From Bacillaceae bacterium (GTDB lineage Bacteria > Bacillota > Bacilli > Bacillales > Alkalibacillaceae), in the NCBI GenBank assembly GCA_017656265.1, contig JACDOD010000002.1, forward strand, positions 62,001 through 126,000: 64,000 nucleotides of DNA, in the 5' to 3' direction. A program made the position numbers and the translations under genes. The notes below the pieces were generated by a model, which was not told the DNA's origin, ran no database searches, and worked only from the letters and a program-made list of their open reading frames with translations. Shown here piece after piece: positions 45,415 through 54,956 of the stretch (positions are counted from its first letter, which is position 1; the number at the start of each line of letters is the position of its first letter).

Positions 45415-45515
45415 TTTATTGTAATCGCAAAACCTCTCTTCCTATGAGCGGCAAGCCTGGATGGGGGTTGGAAAATCGTAATTATATGACCATTACATAT
45501 ACGTTACAGAAACCA

Positions 45516-45986
45516 TTAAGATAGTGGTTTTGACATGTCTATCATAGTTTGAAATCCCAGATTTTCATAAACCTTTCTTCCGGCAGAACTCGCCCATAAC
45601 CTTGCCCGTTTAGCACCCTGATCTCGGAGCCACATACAAACTTCATCGACTAATTGATGTGCTAATCCCTTCTTTCGATGTTCTTTTAATGTATAGACAG
45701 ATATTACCCAGCCAAAGAGGCTTTGTTCTTCTGCAAGCGGGTAAGCGTATTCCGTTCTTAAAAGACCGCCTGCACAGGCAACGATCTGATCATTGCTGTC
45801 GACAGCAACTCTAAACAAGAGTTTTCCTGATTCCATTTCTTTGACGAACATGTTTTTCACCTGTTCAACTCTATGAGAATCTGGCTCAGGTACCCCATCT
45901 ATCTCTCCCATTTCACATGCCATGCTGTACCAATAGTCAGCTAACATGGGAAGTTCATTCATGGAAGCCCACCTGGTTTTATACAT
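45516..45986 (-). CDS. GNAT family N-acetyltransferase
   Basis: This 156-residue single-domain GNAT contains VISVYTLKEHRKKGLAHQLV (motif A) at about 94-113 and ASSAGRKVYENLGFQ at the motif B end. The substrate is unknown. MYKTRWASMNELPML is taken as the N-terminus because AAAGGAAG lies eight bases upstream of ATG 45986; the frame is open to 46028. It is transcribed leftward, after the MFS gene in the same direction, with 127 bases between. Confidence 0.88.
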   Translation of the reverse strand: MYKTRWASMNELPMLADYWYSMACEMGEIDGVPEPDSHRVEQVKNMFVKEMESGKLLFRVAVDSNDQIVACAGGLLRTEYAYPLAEEQSLFGWVISVYTLKEHRKKGLAHQLVDEVCMWLRDQGAKRARLWASSAGRKVYENLGFQTMIDMSKPLS

Positions 45987-46112
45987 TGGAACAACTTCCT
46001 TTCTGTTCAATTCCGGGGAACCAATCATTTTTCGATCAGTACCCCCTTTTGTATCATTACATTTCTCCGAATAACCGGGCTCCGGCTTTATTGTTAAGCA
46101 AAAAGCATATCA

Positions 46113-47294
46113 TTATGCCGCTGTCTTCTCGGGCTTTTGTACATTCTTATCATACATAAATGTCGTTATAAAAGGAATGAATAGCAGGATAATTAATCCA
46201 TAGAACAACACATGGATCGTATAAAAGTCTACTACCAGACCGCCAAGTACCGGTCCCATCATCCGGCCTGCGGTTGCTACACTGTTCGTAATTCCCTGGT
46301 AAAATCCTGTCTGACCTTTTGGTGCGAGATCATTGGCCAGAGTAGGAACAGCCGGCCATACCAGCATTTCTCCTAGTGTAATAATTACCATTGCGGCAGC
46401 AAAGTGGGCAAAGGATTCAGCAAATAACAAATAAATAAAAGAAACCAGAAATATCGCATTTCCGATAAAAATATGATTTTTCGGAGATGGAACATAGTGA
46501 GCCAGCAATTTCACCAGCGGCTGTGCCAGGACGATTAAAAAGCCATTTATAGTCCAGAGCAAACTGTACTGCTCCACAGGAATTCCCTGGTCCTGAGTAT
46601 AGGAAGCGATGGTGGACTGCCATTGAACATAGGCGATCCAGCAAAGGAAAAAGCCGATGCTGAGAATCATTAGGCCGGTAAAAGCTGATTTATTTACAAT
46701 TTTAATGCCCTGATCCAGCACACTGGTGTAGGCATTGGCATCAAATTTCTTTTCCATCGGTTTAAAGGTGAATAGCACGAACAGAAAGAACAGGACGTAA
46801 ACGATTGCGTTTGCAATAAAAATATAGGAAAAAGAATAAGCTGCAACAAAGCCACCCAGAGAAGCTCCGATAGCCACTCCTAAATTCTGGGCCACATATA
46901 TGGAATTGAAGGCCCGTCTTCCACCTTCCGGCCAGACGGAACTCGCCATAGCGAACATGGCCGGATGCAAAATACCAGCCCCAAACCCGATCATAATTAA
47001 AAACAAAGCGTACGGAAGAATGGTGTTATAAACCGTCAGCCCAAGGGCTGCGGCAAGTGCGATGGTTGTTCCAGAAACAATGGTTTTGTAGCCGCCGAAC
47101 TTATCAAACAAATAACCTCCAGTCAAATTCCCGACAATGGCCGCCCCCTGGTTCAGCATTAAAATCATGCCTGCAAATGCAAGGGATTTTCCCAATTCAT
47201 TGTGCATGTAGATCGTATTTAACGGCCAGATAAATGAAGCACCTGTAACATGAATAGCCGTACCGATGATTAACAGCCAGATATTTTTTGGCAT
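46113..47294 (-). CDS. MFS transporter
   Basis: The 393-residue protein has twelve membrane helices and the MFS loop 2-3 motif as GGYLFDKFGGYKTIV near residues 59-73. The central cytoplasmic loop (FTFKPMEKKFDANAYTS, about 173-189) divides two six-helix halves. The family is like drug:H+ antiporters of the DHA1 type, but the substrate cannot be told from the sequence. The start is ATG with AAGGAG. No regulator is adjacent. Confidence 0.88.
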   Translation of the reverse strand: MPKNIWLLIIGTAIHVTGASFIWPLNTIYMHNELGKSLAFAGMILMLNQGAAIVGNLTGGYLFDKFGGYKTIVSGTTIALAAALGLTVYNTILPYALFLIMIGFGAGILHPAMFAMASSVWPEGGRRAFNSIYVAQNLGVAIGASLGGFVAAYSFSYIFIANAIVYVLFFLFVLFTFKPMEKKFDANAYTSVLDQGIKIVNKSAFTGLMILSIGFFLCWIAYVQWQSTIASYTQDQGIPVEQYSLLWTINGFLIVLAQPLVKLLAHYVPSPKNHIFIGNAIFLVSFIYLLFAESFAHFAAAMVIITLGEMLVWPAVPTLANDLAPKGQTGFYQGITNSVATAGRMMGPVLGGLVVDFYTIHVLFYGLIILLFIPFITTFMYDKNVQKPEKTAA

Positions 47295-47431
47295 GGTCTG
47301 GTTCTCCTTAAGATGTTTTTATATAGATTACGGAGGAATATTAATACGAAAACAAGAAAAAAGCAATCTATTTATTTCGAAAACAAAAATATTTTTTCAC
47401 CCTATCATTAAAAGGGAATTTCTGGTATCCT

Positions 47432-47550
47432 ATGGTAAAAAGGGGTGCCTTTGGACTGGAGATGAAATTTTGGTTCAGGTTCCTCATGATGTTTCCATGT
47501 GCTGTAATGGAACAGAATTAGATATAATAGATGATGAAGGTCAATTTTAG
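47432..47550 (+). other. Possible short reading frame of uncertain start
   Basis: The frame ends in WTGDEILVQVPHDVSMCC and NGTELDIIDDEGQF before TAG, and its composition looks protein-like. No strong start is seen: TTG 47471 behind CTGGAG would give 26 residues, a CTG at 47431 about 40. It may be a 3' relic. The rest of 47295-47595 shows nothing else. Confidence 0.25.
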
Positions 47551-47595
47551 CAAAATTCATAGAAAGCAAGTAAGCAAATAAAGAGGAGCGGTAAG

Positions 47596-48381
47596 ATGGA
47601 CTATCAATCTTATTTAAACCATATTCAAGTAAGTCCAGGCCATTATGCAGATAGAAAAGCTTTACTTCAGGAAATACAGCGCAGACATTTGTTAACGGTA
47701 CCTTTTGAAAATTTGGATATCCATTTAACCAATCGTTTATCGATGGATCCCCTTGAAATCCGGGATAAAGTAGCGGTTCAAAAAAGGGGCGGCTTATGCT
47801 TTGAGTTGAATAGTTTGTTAGGAGCCGTATTACAGGAGCTGGACTTTGACGTAGACTATGTTTCTGCAGCGTTCTGGAATGAAGAGGAGCAGGACTGGAA
47901 TCCGCCGTACTCCCATTTAGCCTTAATCGTGCATCTTGAAGGGAGCATGTATCTTGCAGATGTGGGAGTTGGTGGCGGTTTTATGGAGCCGATTAAAGTT
48001 AAGGATGGGGAAGTTTTTGAGGACCATTTAGGTGCTTATCGGATGGAAGAAATAGATGACCATAACTATATTTTGCAAAAACGTGCGGGGCAGGAATGGG
48101 AGAAGCTATTCCGGTTTAACACCACACCTCAGCAGCTTGAAGCCTTTCAGCCTATGTGCCGTTATTATGCGACCAGTAAGGATACGGTGTTTGGTCAAAA
48201 AAGACTGTGCAGCATCGTAACAGAAGACGGGAGAATTTCGTTGTCTGAGGATTCATTGACCATTACCCGAAACAAAGAAAAGAAAAAATTCCCGGTCACA
48301 TCTGAGCAGGAGTGGCGGGAACTGTTGAAAAAATATTTTGGAATCAATTATGATGCCCTGGAGACCAGGCAATCTAAGTGA
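47596..48381 (+). CDS. Arylamine N-acetyltransferase
   Basis: This 261-residue NAT enzyme has the family catalytic triad: Cys68 in RGGLCFELN, His107 in YSHLALIV and Asp122 in LADVGVGGG. It transfers acetyl groups from acetyl-CoA to arylamines and hydrazines in the cytoplasm. The N-terminal VPFENLDIHL segment is also typical. The start is ATG with GAGGAGCGG. It stands alone between the divergent MFS gene and a convergent lipoprotein gene. Confidence 0.95.
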   Translation: MDYQSYLNHIQVSPGHYADRKALLQEIQRRHLLTVPFENLDIHLTNRLSMDPLEIRDKVAVQKRGGLCFELNSLLGAVLQELDFDVDYVSAAFWNEEEQDWNPPYSHLALIVHLEGSMYLADVGVGGGFMEPIKVKDGEVFEDHLGAYRMEEIDDHNYILQKRAGQEWEKLFRFNTTPQQLEAFQPMCRYYATSKDTVFGQKRLCSIVTEDGRISLSEDSLTITRNKEKKKFPVTSEQEWRELLKKYFGINYDALETRQSK

Positions 48382-48452
48382 GTTTGAAAAGATTACTTCG
48401 TCCTTAAAAGGGAACAGGTACTCTTTTTAAGTGAGGGTATGGAATCTTTTCC

Positions 48453-48998
48453 TTACTTAAAATCTGACAGATCATACCGGGCTATTTCTTCTCCTTTATA
48501 GAGAACTACCAGATCAGCGTTCAGTGAAAGCTCCTTCAGGCCTTCAAGTTCTGCTTCATCCGGAAAGGCGGGGATCACTGAATCTCCTTCATATTTTCCG
48601 AGGTGATAATAGATGTTCGCTGTTTTTGTTTCTCCCGGCTTAAACGGCATCGGTGGTAGACTCCATCCGTTTTTTCGGACAAAAATATCTTTATCCAGCA
48701 GATCAAAGGATTCGCTTTTTAATTCTTTCGAAGGTTCAATACGGATATCTAATTTATCTTCCAATTTAATCTTTTGATTTCCTGAATTTTTAAACTTGAA
48801 TTCATAATATAGGGCAACAGGAACAACGGTATATGTTTCATCTTCCTTTTTTATCACCAGGGTTCCCGCTTTGCTATCATCCTTTACAATTTCCGACTTT
48901 ACAGAAACAAGGTCAACTTCTACCGACCGTTCACCTGAACAAGCTGACATGATGAAAGCGCTCACAATAATCAGAAATGGAACAAAACGGAGTCTCAT
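48453..48998 (-). CDS. Lipoprotein of unknown function
   Basis: The 181-residue protein has a lipoprotein signal (MRLRFVPFLIIVSAFIMSAC, with the lipidated Cys at residue 20) and then a beta-rich domain with VVPVALYYEFKFKNSGNQKI and PPMPFKPGETKTANIYYHLG. The fold looks like an immunoglobulin-like extracellular domain of the DUF4352/telomeric-type group, but I cannot name a family. The start is ATG with TAGGAGGTG. It lies 80 bases upstream-left of the GH3 gene end, in the same direction, and may be the last gene of that unit. Confidence 0.8.
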   Translation of the reverse strand: MRLRFVPFLIIVSAFIMSACSGERSVEVDLVSVKSEIVKDDSKAGTLVIKKEDETYTVVPVALYYEFKFKNSGNQKIKLEDKLDIRIEPSKELKSESFDLLDKDIFVRKNGWSLPPMPFKPGETKTANIYYHLGKYEGDSVIPAFPDEAELEGLKELSLNADLVVLYKGEEIARYDLSDFK

Positions 48999-49078
48999 TC
49001 GAACACCTCCTATAATGCCATATTATAACATACATGAGGGTTTTATGATTGTTTTGGGTGTTGGAGGATCCTCAATAG

Positions 49079-50647
49079 TCAATCACTCCTGTTATCAGGG
49101 ATACTTACAGGGAGCTTTCCGGCTGCCTTTTTATCCCCTATCAAAATGTTAGCCAGGGATAAAATAGATCCGGGTGAGGACTCATACACAGCCAGATAAG
49201 TGCTCGTCTTCGGAAAAACAGACAAATCATACGGGCTTCTCAATGCGCATAAAATAGCGCTCTGATTTGTCTGTTTGAGCACGTCTTGAATCAGTTTTTT
49301 TTGTTCCGGGTCTGAAGCAGCGTTGTATGTGCAAATGATAAGCTGTTCTGCTTCCTTTGCTGATTTCAAAATCTGTTTATTCGGTGTTCCTTGTAATGTT
49401 AATTCCGTCAGTTCTGGCACCCTGTTGATCATAAAGTCCCCCAGGGTTTCCTTTTGATCATAACCTTCATCAATATCGGAGGTTACTTCAATATCGGGCC
49501 AGATAACCAGCGTCTTTTTCTCAGGATCAATCGGAATCAGGCCTTTTTCGTCTTTCACTATAGTAATGCTTTCGTCCCGCACTTTTTTGGCAACATCCAG
49601 GCTTTCCTTTTTCGCTAATTCTTCCATTTGAAAATCCATCTTTTGATGGACCAGCCGCTTTCGTTTTACATTGAGGATTCGTTCCACTGCTTCATCGATG
49701 CGCTCTTCTGATAGGTCTCCAGACTGAACGGCTTTATTGACAGCTTCTATAGCTTGCTTTTGTTTTTCATAGGAATGACTGAATAAAATGATGTCGACGC
49801 CGGATTGGACTGCTTTTACCGCAGCCTCCTCCACCCCATAGTGATTATCGATCGCTTTCATCTCCATGCAATCAGTGATCACGATCCCCTTAAACTGGTA
49901 TTCCTGTTTCAATAGATCTGTAATTATTTTCTTCGACAGAGTAGCAGGCAATCCCTTCTCAATAGCTGGAAAACAAACGTGGGAAACCATCATGCCATCC
50001 ACATTTTGCTGAATAGCCTGACGAAAGGGAAGCAGTTCTACTGATTCCAGCCGTGACAGAGGATGGTCTACTACAGGCAGTCCTAGATGAGAGTCGATCT
50101 CAGTGTCTCCATGCCCGGGAAAGTGTTTAGCAACAGCAGACACCCCACCGTCCTGATAGCCCTGGATGGCCTGCTGTCCGAATTTCCCAACCATTTCAGG
50201 ATTCTCTCCATAAGAGCGGACTCCGATAACAGGGTTTTTCGGATTATTGTTCACATCTACGCAGGGGGCAAAGTTCATATTAATTCCCATCGTTCTCAGC
50301 TCTTTTCCTGCAATTTTAGCAAGACGATAAGCATATGAAGGGTTCCCGGTTGCTCCAATCGCCATATTTCCCGGACTGAGGGTGACGCCCTTTTCGATGC
50401 GATAGACCATGCCCCCTTCCTGGTCGATGGAAATGAAGAGGGGGATATCATGCGGGACCGTTTGCTGGAGTTTTTCTGAGAGCATATGGGTCTGTTCAGG
50501 ATCTTCAAGGTTGCGGCCAAAGTAACAGATTCCCCCAATATAATAGTCCTGAATTAACTCCATGATTTCGCGGGAGGGCTCTTTGCCAAAAAAACCACAC
50601 ATAAACAGTTGACCGATTTTTTGTTCGAGAGAGAGGGTATGCGTCAC
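49079..50647 (-). CDS. nagZ: GH3 beta-N-acetylhexosaminidase (NagZ type)
   Basis: This 522-residue glycosidase removes terminal N-acetylglucosamine from muropeptides during wall recycling. The GH3 domain (1-345) carries the NagZ loop KHFPGHGDT at 174-182 with the catalytic His-Asp dyad, and the nucleophile Asp259 in IVITDCMEMKAI. A C-terminal GH3_C-like domain (about 360-520) is present, as in Gram-positive two-domain NagZ. No signal peptide is visible although some B. subtilis-type enzymes are exported. The start is GTG with AAGGAG. No murR/murQ genes are adjacent. Confidence 0.92.
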   Translation of the reverse strand: MTHTLSLEQKIGQLFMCGFFGKEPSREIMELIQDYYIGGICYFGRNLEDPEQTHMLSEKLQQTVPHDIPLFISIDQEGGMVYRIEKGVTLSPGNMAIGATGNPSYAYRLAKIAGKELRTMGINMNFAPCVDVNNNPKNPVIGVRSYGENPEMVGKFGQQAIQGYQDGGVSAVAKHFPGHGDTEIDSHLGLPVVDHPLSRLESVELLPFRQAIQQNVDGMMVSHVCFPAIEKGLPATLSKKIITDLLKQEYQFKGIVITDCMEMKAIDNHYGVEEAAVKAVQSGVDIILFSHSYEKQKQAIEAVNKAVQSGDLSEERIDEAVERILNVKRKRLVHQKMDFQMEELAKKESLDVAKKVRDESITIVKDEKGLIPIDPEKKTLVIWPDIEVTSDIDEGYDQKETLGDFMINRVPELTELTLQGTPNKQILKSAKEAEQLIICTYNAASDPEQKKLIQDVLKQTNQSAILCALRSPYDLSVFPKTSTYLAVYESSPGSILSLANILIGDKKAAGKLPVSIPDNRSD

Positions 50648-50972
50648 GGTGATCTCGCTCCTTGTTTAGTCGTGTTAAGGATGAAGAGAAAAAATTTTTA
50701 ATGCTATTTATAAAAATTCCGGTTTAAATCGTGAGGAGAATTTTCAGGTAAGTGAATGGCACATCAAGAGGGTTTATGAAAATTCAGGAGGGATTGTTGC
50801 TCCTAACCCAGATTTACCAATCTCCTTACAAATTCTGTTCAATTGTAATCTTTTCATTTGATCTACTCTTTATTCTATGCCATTCCTGACAACTTAAGCA
50901 TGTCAGTCTAAAGGAAACGTATACCTATGGTAAGATATTGGGAGAGCATTTTTTTAATCAGGGAGATTGACT
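50648..50972. other. Intergenic region between divergent nagZ and MATE genes
   Basis: No gene or riboswitch is recognised. It should hold both divergent promoters. Confidence 0.4.
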
Positions 50973-52325
50973 ATGCGTCCTAAACGTCATGATTTTACGA
51001 GCGGGAATATAGTAAAACAGCTTTTCGTTTTTTCCGGTCCCATTATTTTTGCAAACTTGCTTCAGGTATCCTATCAGTTTATTGACAGTTTGTGGGTCGG
51101 AAACTTAGTTGGAGCCAATGCTCTCGGTTCGGTTGCCGTTTCGGGAACGGTTATTTTTACGATGCTTTCTTTCATTATTGGAATGAATAATGCTGCATTA
51201 ACGGTGCTCTCTCAGCAGAAGGGGAAAGGTGATGAAGAGGGGCTGAAGCGGTATGTCAATGCCTTTGTCGTTGTGCTGACACTTTTGTCCCTTGTGCTGG
51301 GAGGGACTGCTTTTGTCCTTGCTGAACCGATCCTCTCCCTGCTCGGTACACCAGATGTTCTAATGGCAGAAGCCAGAATCTATTTACAGATTAATACGCT
51401 TGGAGTTTTATTTTTAACCGGATACAATTTTATCGGGGCCATGCTCCGTGCCATTGGAGACAGCCGGACGCCCCTTACGTTTGTGGCTATTGCCGTATTG
51501 CTGAACACCGTCCTGGATCCGATATTTATTTCCGTTCTGGGCCTCGGAGTACAGGGAGCGGCCGTATCCACCATATTATCTCAGGGTCTGTCCTTTCTGT
51601 TCGGAGTTGTCTACGTGCTAAGACGGAATCTTGTACCATTTACAGTTCCGTACATACCAGACAAAGAGGAAGTGCTGGTGATTTTTAAACTGGGAATTCC
51701 ATCTGGTCTGCAAATGTCTGTGATTTCCGCAGGCTCTGCCGCCATTATGAGCGTGGTAACTTCATTTGGAGAAGATGTGGTGGCTGGATTCAGTGCAGCA
51801 CAAAGGCTCGATAGTCTTCTCATGCTGCCTGCTCATGCCCTGGGGATCGCCGTTACGAGTATGGCCGGGCAAAATATTGGGCGGGGCAAATGGGAGCGGG
51901 TTGGACAGATTGCGAAATATGGTCTGTTGTATAACTTGTCCGTCATGTTCTTGATCGCGATTTTGCTCGTACTTTTCGGGGAATATGGTGTGCGCCTGTT
52001 TATACAGGATGAAACGGCTGTTGAATTCGGATCTGCCTATTTAAAAACGATAGGTCTATTCTATCCGTTTTTAGGTATTAACTTTATATTGAACGGCATT
52101 GTTCGGGCCTCTTGTGCCATGTACCAGGTTCTTGTTCTCAACATCATTTCTTTTTGGGTTCTGCGTTATCCTTTGAGTGATCTGGTTTCATCCTGGATGG
52201 GGGATATCGGCATGGCTTATGGAATTGGCATCAGCTTTATCATCAGCAGTTTCATCGCCATAGGTTACTACAAATTTGGCAAGTGGCGGGAAATTCGGCT
52301 GTTTGAGGAGAAAAGGGAAGCATAG
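50973..52325 (+). CDS. MATE family efflux transporter
   Basis: The 450-residue protein has twelve helices in two homologous halves, beginning QLFVFSGPIIFANLLQVSYQ and including NFIGAMLRAIGDSRTPLTF, the typical MATE loop, with its counterpart FILNGIVRASCAMYQVL in the second half. It exports cationic drugs or metabolites with Na+ or H+. ATG 50973 follows AGGGAG by seven bases; a TTG six bases upstream is in frame. No dedicated regulator is adjacent. Confidence 0.93.
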   Translation: MRPKRHDFTSGNIVKQLFVFSGPIIFANLLQVSYQFIDSLWVGNLVGANALGSVAVSGTVIFTMLSFIIGMNNAALTVLSQQKGKGDEEGLKRYVNAFVVVLTLLSLVLGGTAFVLAEPILSLLGTPDVLMAEARIYLQINTLGVLFLTGYNFIGAMLRAIGDSRTPLTFVAIAVLLNTVLDPIFISVLGLGVQGAAVSTILSQGLSFLFGVVYVLRRNLVPFTVPYIPDKEEVLVIFKLGIPSGLQMSVISAGSAAIMSVVTSFGEDVVAGFSAAQRLDSLLMLPAHALGIAVTSMAGQNIGRGKWERVGQIAKYGLLYNLSVMFLIAILLVLFGEYGVRLFIQDETAVEFGSAYLKTIGLFYPFLGINFILNGIVRASCAMYQVLVLNIISFWVLRYPLSDLVSSWMGDIGMAYGIGISFIISSFIAIGYYKFGKWREIRLFEEKREA

Positions 52326-52389
52326 AGAAGGCCGCAACACGGCTATTTTATTCGGTTATCCCAGCCTTTTATTTAGCTGTATTACACAA

Positions 52390-52506
52390 TCAAACGAGAC
52401 ATTCTACTTTGCTGTCCTGCCTTTCTTTTAGCATGAGGTTAACAACAGGAAGTATCCAGGCAATAAGTCCAAATACAAGGCTGCCGAGATTAAGCCACTC
52501 AAACAT
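52390..52506 (-). CDS. 38-residue membrane peptide
   Basis: The frame MFEWLNLGSLVFGLIAWILP continues VVNLMLKERQDSKVECLV, one membrane helix with a short basic/polar tail. GGGGGAT lies seven bases before ATG 52506, an excellent site for so small a frame. The N-terminus looks like the first helix of a longer Bacillus membrane protein family that I remember only loosely, so it may be a natural small protein or a truncated one. It is followed on the left by a 65-base gap to the MATE stop. Confidence 0.55.
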   Translation of the reverse strand: MFEWLNLGSLVFGLIAWILPVVNLMLKERQDSKVECLV

Positions 52507-52579
52507 AACCATATCCCCCTTTTGTATGGAAAATAAATTTCCATGTTTATATCATAAATAAACGTTTTTACATCGGGCA

Positions 52580-52813
52580 TCATTTCAGCAATTTCTTTTT
52601 GAAAATCCTCCAATACAATCGGTCTGCGATGAAGTAGATAAAAAGTACAAGTATGATCAGAATTGTTATATGGAGCATTTCAAGCAACATTAGCTGGAAA
52701 CTGAAATGGCCATTAAATAGACTATTAAAAAAGCCCGTTTCCCCCAGACCCAACCCTTTTCGGAAGATCAAGTCAGCAACTAAAATGAGTGCAAGCGCCT
52801 TCAGGAAATTCAA
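52580..52813 (-). CDS. Small membrane protein, 77 residues
   Basis: This 77-residue protein has two hydrophobic helices (LKALALILVADLIF, about 4-17, and MLHITILIILVLFIYFIADRL, about 46-66) with a polar loop and a strongly basic C-terminus (WRIFKKKLLK). No family is recognised. The start is TTG 52813 with GGAGTGAAGAAGG upstream. It precedes the 38-residue frame in the same direction with a 73-base gap, so the two may form a unit. Confidence 0.6.
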   Translation of the reverse strand: MNFLKALALILVADLIFRKGLGLGETGFFNSLFNGHFSFQLMLLEMLHITILIILVLFIYFIADRLYWRIFKKKLLK

Positions 52814-53105
52814 CCTTCTTCACTCCATTCAGTTTTCGGTTTCAAACTCTTACCTAATATTTTACAGTATATGAATGGAATATTATATAGTTTTTAACAT
52901 TATTTTGTAAATCATTATCCAAAACGTTACCAATTACCATTAAAAATATGATCATTTAATACGAAAAACAAAATATTTGTACGGTTATCTAGTAAGAATC
53001 TAGATTAGAAAGGGATGTAAATAGGAAATAAATTATAAAATACGAAGAACGGTAATGGCCCGGAAGAATACATCAAACGCTTGCCAAAACGCTGTCTTTA
53101 GTATA
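52814..53105. other. AT-rich intergenic stretch
   Basis: No gene, repeat or clear structure is seen between the small membrane protein gene and the end of the 180-residue gene. Confidence 0.4.
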
Positions 53106-53648
53106 TTAATCATACCTTATCAGCTTTATCTTCTTAACAAATGGCTCATCAGCCCATTCAACGGGTTCATTATCTTGATTGACAGCTGGATAAATATAAA
53201 AGGTTAACTGTTCGATTTCCTGTAAACTTTCCACATTTCTGAAATGCCTTGCCTGAAAAATTTCAAATGTACCTGATTCCTTGTTAAACCCACCGATAAA
53301 CAGTTTATGGCTTCCATTGCGGGCTTCCATTTTCAGTCCTTTTTTTGCATATGAATTCCACTTAGTATACCAGATGCCATAAAAAACTTTGTTTATTTCA
53401 GGGATGTAGTAAAATGTATCCGTGAAGTTTATGTTCGCTTCTTTTACTTTTGTACTTCCTTCTACTTTTAGTTTAATGATTTCAATATCAGTATAGTCTC
53501 CCACTCGGGTTAAATCCTCACTATCCCAGTATATAATCGATTCATCACCCCGTTTATAGTCAATGATATCTTCGTTTTTTAGATAATAAATCTGCCATAT
53601 GACAAAGGTGATGATAATTAATAGAAATAAATGTCTTTTCTTTATCAT
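53106..53648 (-). CDS. Hypothetical exported or anchored protein, 180 residues
   Basis: I do not recognise this protein. It has an N-terminal membrane anchor (LFLLIIITFVIWQIYYL, about 7-23) and a beta-rich outside part with DTFYYIPEINKVFYGIWYTK and QEIEQLTFYIYPAVN. The start is ATG with GAAGGTG, and the upstream 33-residue frame ends 16 bases before it, so the two are probably co-transcribed. It could be an envelope protein of unknown role. Confidence 0.75.
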   Translation of the reverse strand: MIKKRHLFLLIIITFVIWQIYYLKNEDIIDYKRGDESIIYWDSEDLTRVGDYTDIEIIKLKVEGSTKVKEANINFTDTFYYIPEINKVFYGIWYTKWNSYAKKGLKMEARNGSHKLFIGGFNKESGTFEIFQARHFRNVESLQEIEQLTFYIYPAVNQDNEPVEWADEPFVKKIKLIRYD

Positions 53649-53663
53649 AATGATTCACCTTCT

Positions 53664-53765
53664 TTAAAGAAGAAGTATTATGAGCAATGCAAGTACATAG
53701 AAGAACCAATAAGGGGCCTCGATAAAAGATGGGTGTATGACAATAATAAATTCACGAACATTCAT
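53664..53765 (-). CDS. 33-residue membrane peptide, copy 1 of the MNVR pair
   Basis: MNVREFIIVIHPSFIEAPYW continues FFYVLALLIILLL, one hydrophobic helix at the C-terminus. Its first residues match the 58-residue protein at 54957-55133 (MNVRQFI), and the DNA around both starts is similar. It is shorter than its relative, so it may be truncated or diverged. It lies just before the 180-residue gene on the same strand. Confidence 0.5.
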   Translation of the reverse strand: MNVREFIIVIHPSFIEAPYWFFYVLALLIILLL

Positions 53766-53919
53766 GGCTTTACCACTCTCGTTCAGATGGAAGCAAATAA
53801 TAGGGTTATTTATGATATGCGAATACTGATGGAATAAAACTCTAATAATTATTCTATCAGAAACCAGCCGTAAGTTAATATATGTATTCCAAGTATAAAT
53901 TTTACATCAAGTGAGGGGT

Positions 53920-54043
53920 ATGCATAGGATAAGTGGGCTGGGGCTGCCGAGTTGCGAACAAGAAATTTGTTGTCTAAACCTTATGTTGGATAGTTTCGCC
54001 AACTATTTCATGAATTTCAAAGGGATTTTCCCTCACTGTATAT
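53920..54043 (+). pseudogene. Decayed copy of the small zinc-ribbon gene
   Basis: TGGGCTGGGGCT through GAAATTTGTTGTCTAAAC matches the coding DNA at about 55280-55342 (TGGGTTGGGGTA through GAAATATATTGTCTGAAC), but a one-base change of frame and loss of the first CxxC Cys spoil the protein. Shared flanks (ATTATTCTATCAGAAAC and TTAATATATGTAT) show that this is the same locus duplicated. Confidence 0.6.
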
Positions 54044-54085
54044 AATATGCTGTAATAGATATCCTGAACATCGGAGGAGGAATCC

Positions 54086-54826
54086 ATGGTTTACAGCGAA
54101 TTTACGAAAAATGAATGGCTCGATGCTCTTGGAATGAGAGAGAATCAAATACCAGAGTCCTTTATTGTTCACGGTGAGTGGTCCCCTGATGAAAATCTTA
54201 AGTGGTGGCAAGCAAAACTTCAGGATCCTGTCCTTCCAAAATGGAATACGGTTGTTGGCCGGTATCAGGGGAAACAGATTGGATTTGCCAATGTATATGG
54301 AAGTCCCATGGCGACCAATATCATCCATCCATTTGCTTCTGCAGGAACCGAAACATTTATTCAAACCGGCTACTTTGGAGGATTGACAAACCGGGTGAAT
54401 TACGGCGATATCCTGATTGTGACGGAAGCAGAGATGAAAGATGGAGTTTCTCATTATTATCTCCACGGCAACAACCGGGTTCATTCGGATGAACAGCTGA
54501 TTGAGAAAGCCGTCCATTATTGTGAGAAAAATGGTTATTCCTATGTGCTGGGAAGTGTTGTATCCATCAGCTCCTTCCATGTGGAAACCACCGAAATGAT
54601 CCGTAACTGGGCAGCAGAAAATTTTATTGGAGTGGATATGGAAACGGCATGTACCCTTGCTGTTTCTAAAAAATTCAATCGAAAAGGAATCAGTCTCCTG
54701 AACCTTACTGATCATCTGATTCAGGGGGATCATTTATATGATGGAACAGAGGAAAGGGAACGGCTGGAGGCTGAAACAGATGATAAGATCAGGGACCTGG
54801 CCTTGTATTTAACTTGCAGTAAATAG
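54086..54826 (+). CDS. Nucleoside phosphorylase family protein
   Basis: This 246-residue protein has the PNP/UDP-phosphorylase fold signatures: FIQTGYFGGLTNRVNYGDIL (the phosphate-binding and glycine-rich region, about 90-109) and GVDMETACTLAVSKKFN (the nucleoside-binding Glu-Met-Glu-like DMET, about 186-202), with late NLTDHLIQGD. It probably cleaves a purine or pyrimidine nucleoside with phosphate; the base cannot be told. The N-terminal 40 residues are less typical. The start is ATG with GGAGGAGG. It lies between the two copies of the small-protein locus. Confidence 0.85.
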   Translation: MVYSEFTKNEWLDALGMRENQIPESFIVHGEWSPDENLKWWQAKLQDPVLPKWNTVVGRYQGKQIGFANVYGSPMATNIIHPFASAGTETFIQTGYFGGLTNRVNYGDILIVTEAEMKDGVSHYYLHGNNRVHSDEQLIEKAVHYCEKNGYSYVLGSVVSISSFHVETTEMIRNWAAENFIGVDMETACTLAVSKKFNRKGISLLNLTDHLIQGDHLYDGTEERERLEAETDDKIRDLALYLTCSK

Positions 54827-54956
54827 GAAAAAGTATAGAGTAACTTAAATATGAAAAGAGGCCAAACCGCAAAAAGAAATGCAATGTGCATGCAAGGGGC
54901 GAATAATGGGGCTAAGTAAAACAATTTTCGAACCGCCATCTTCTTCTATAAAACGC

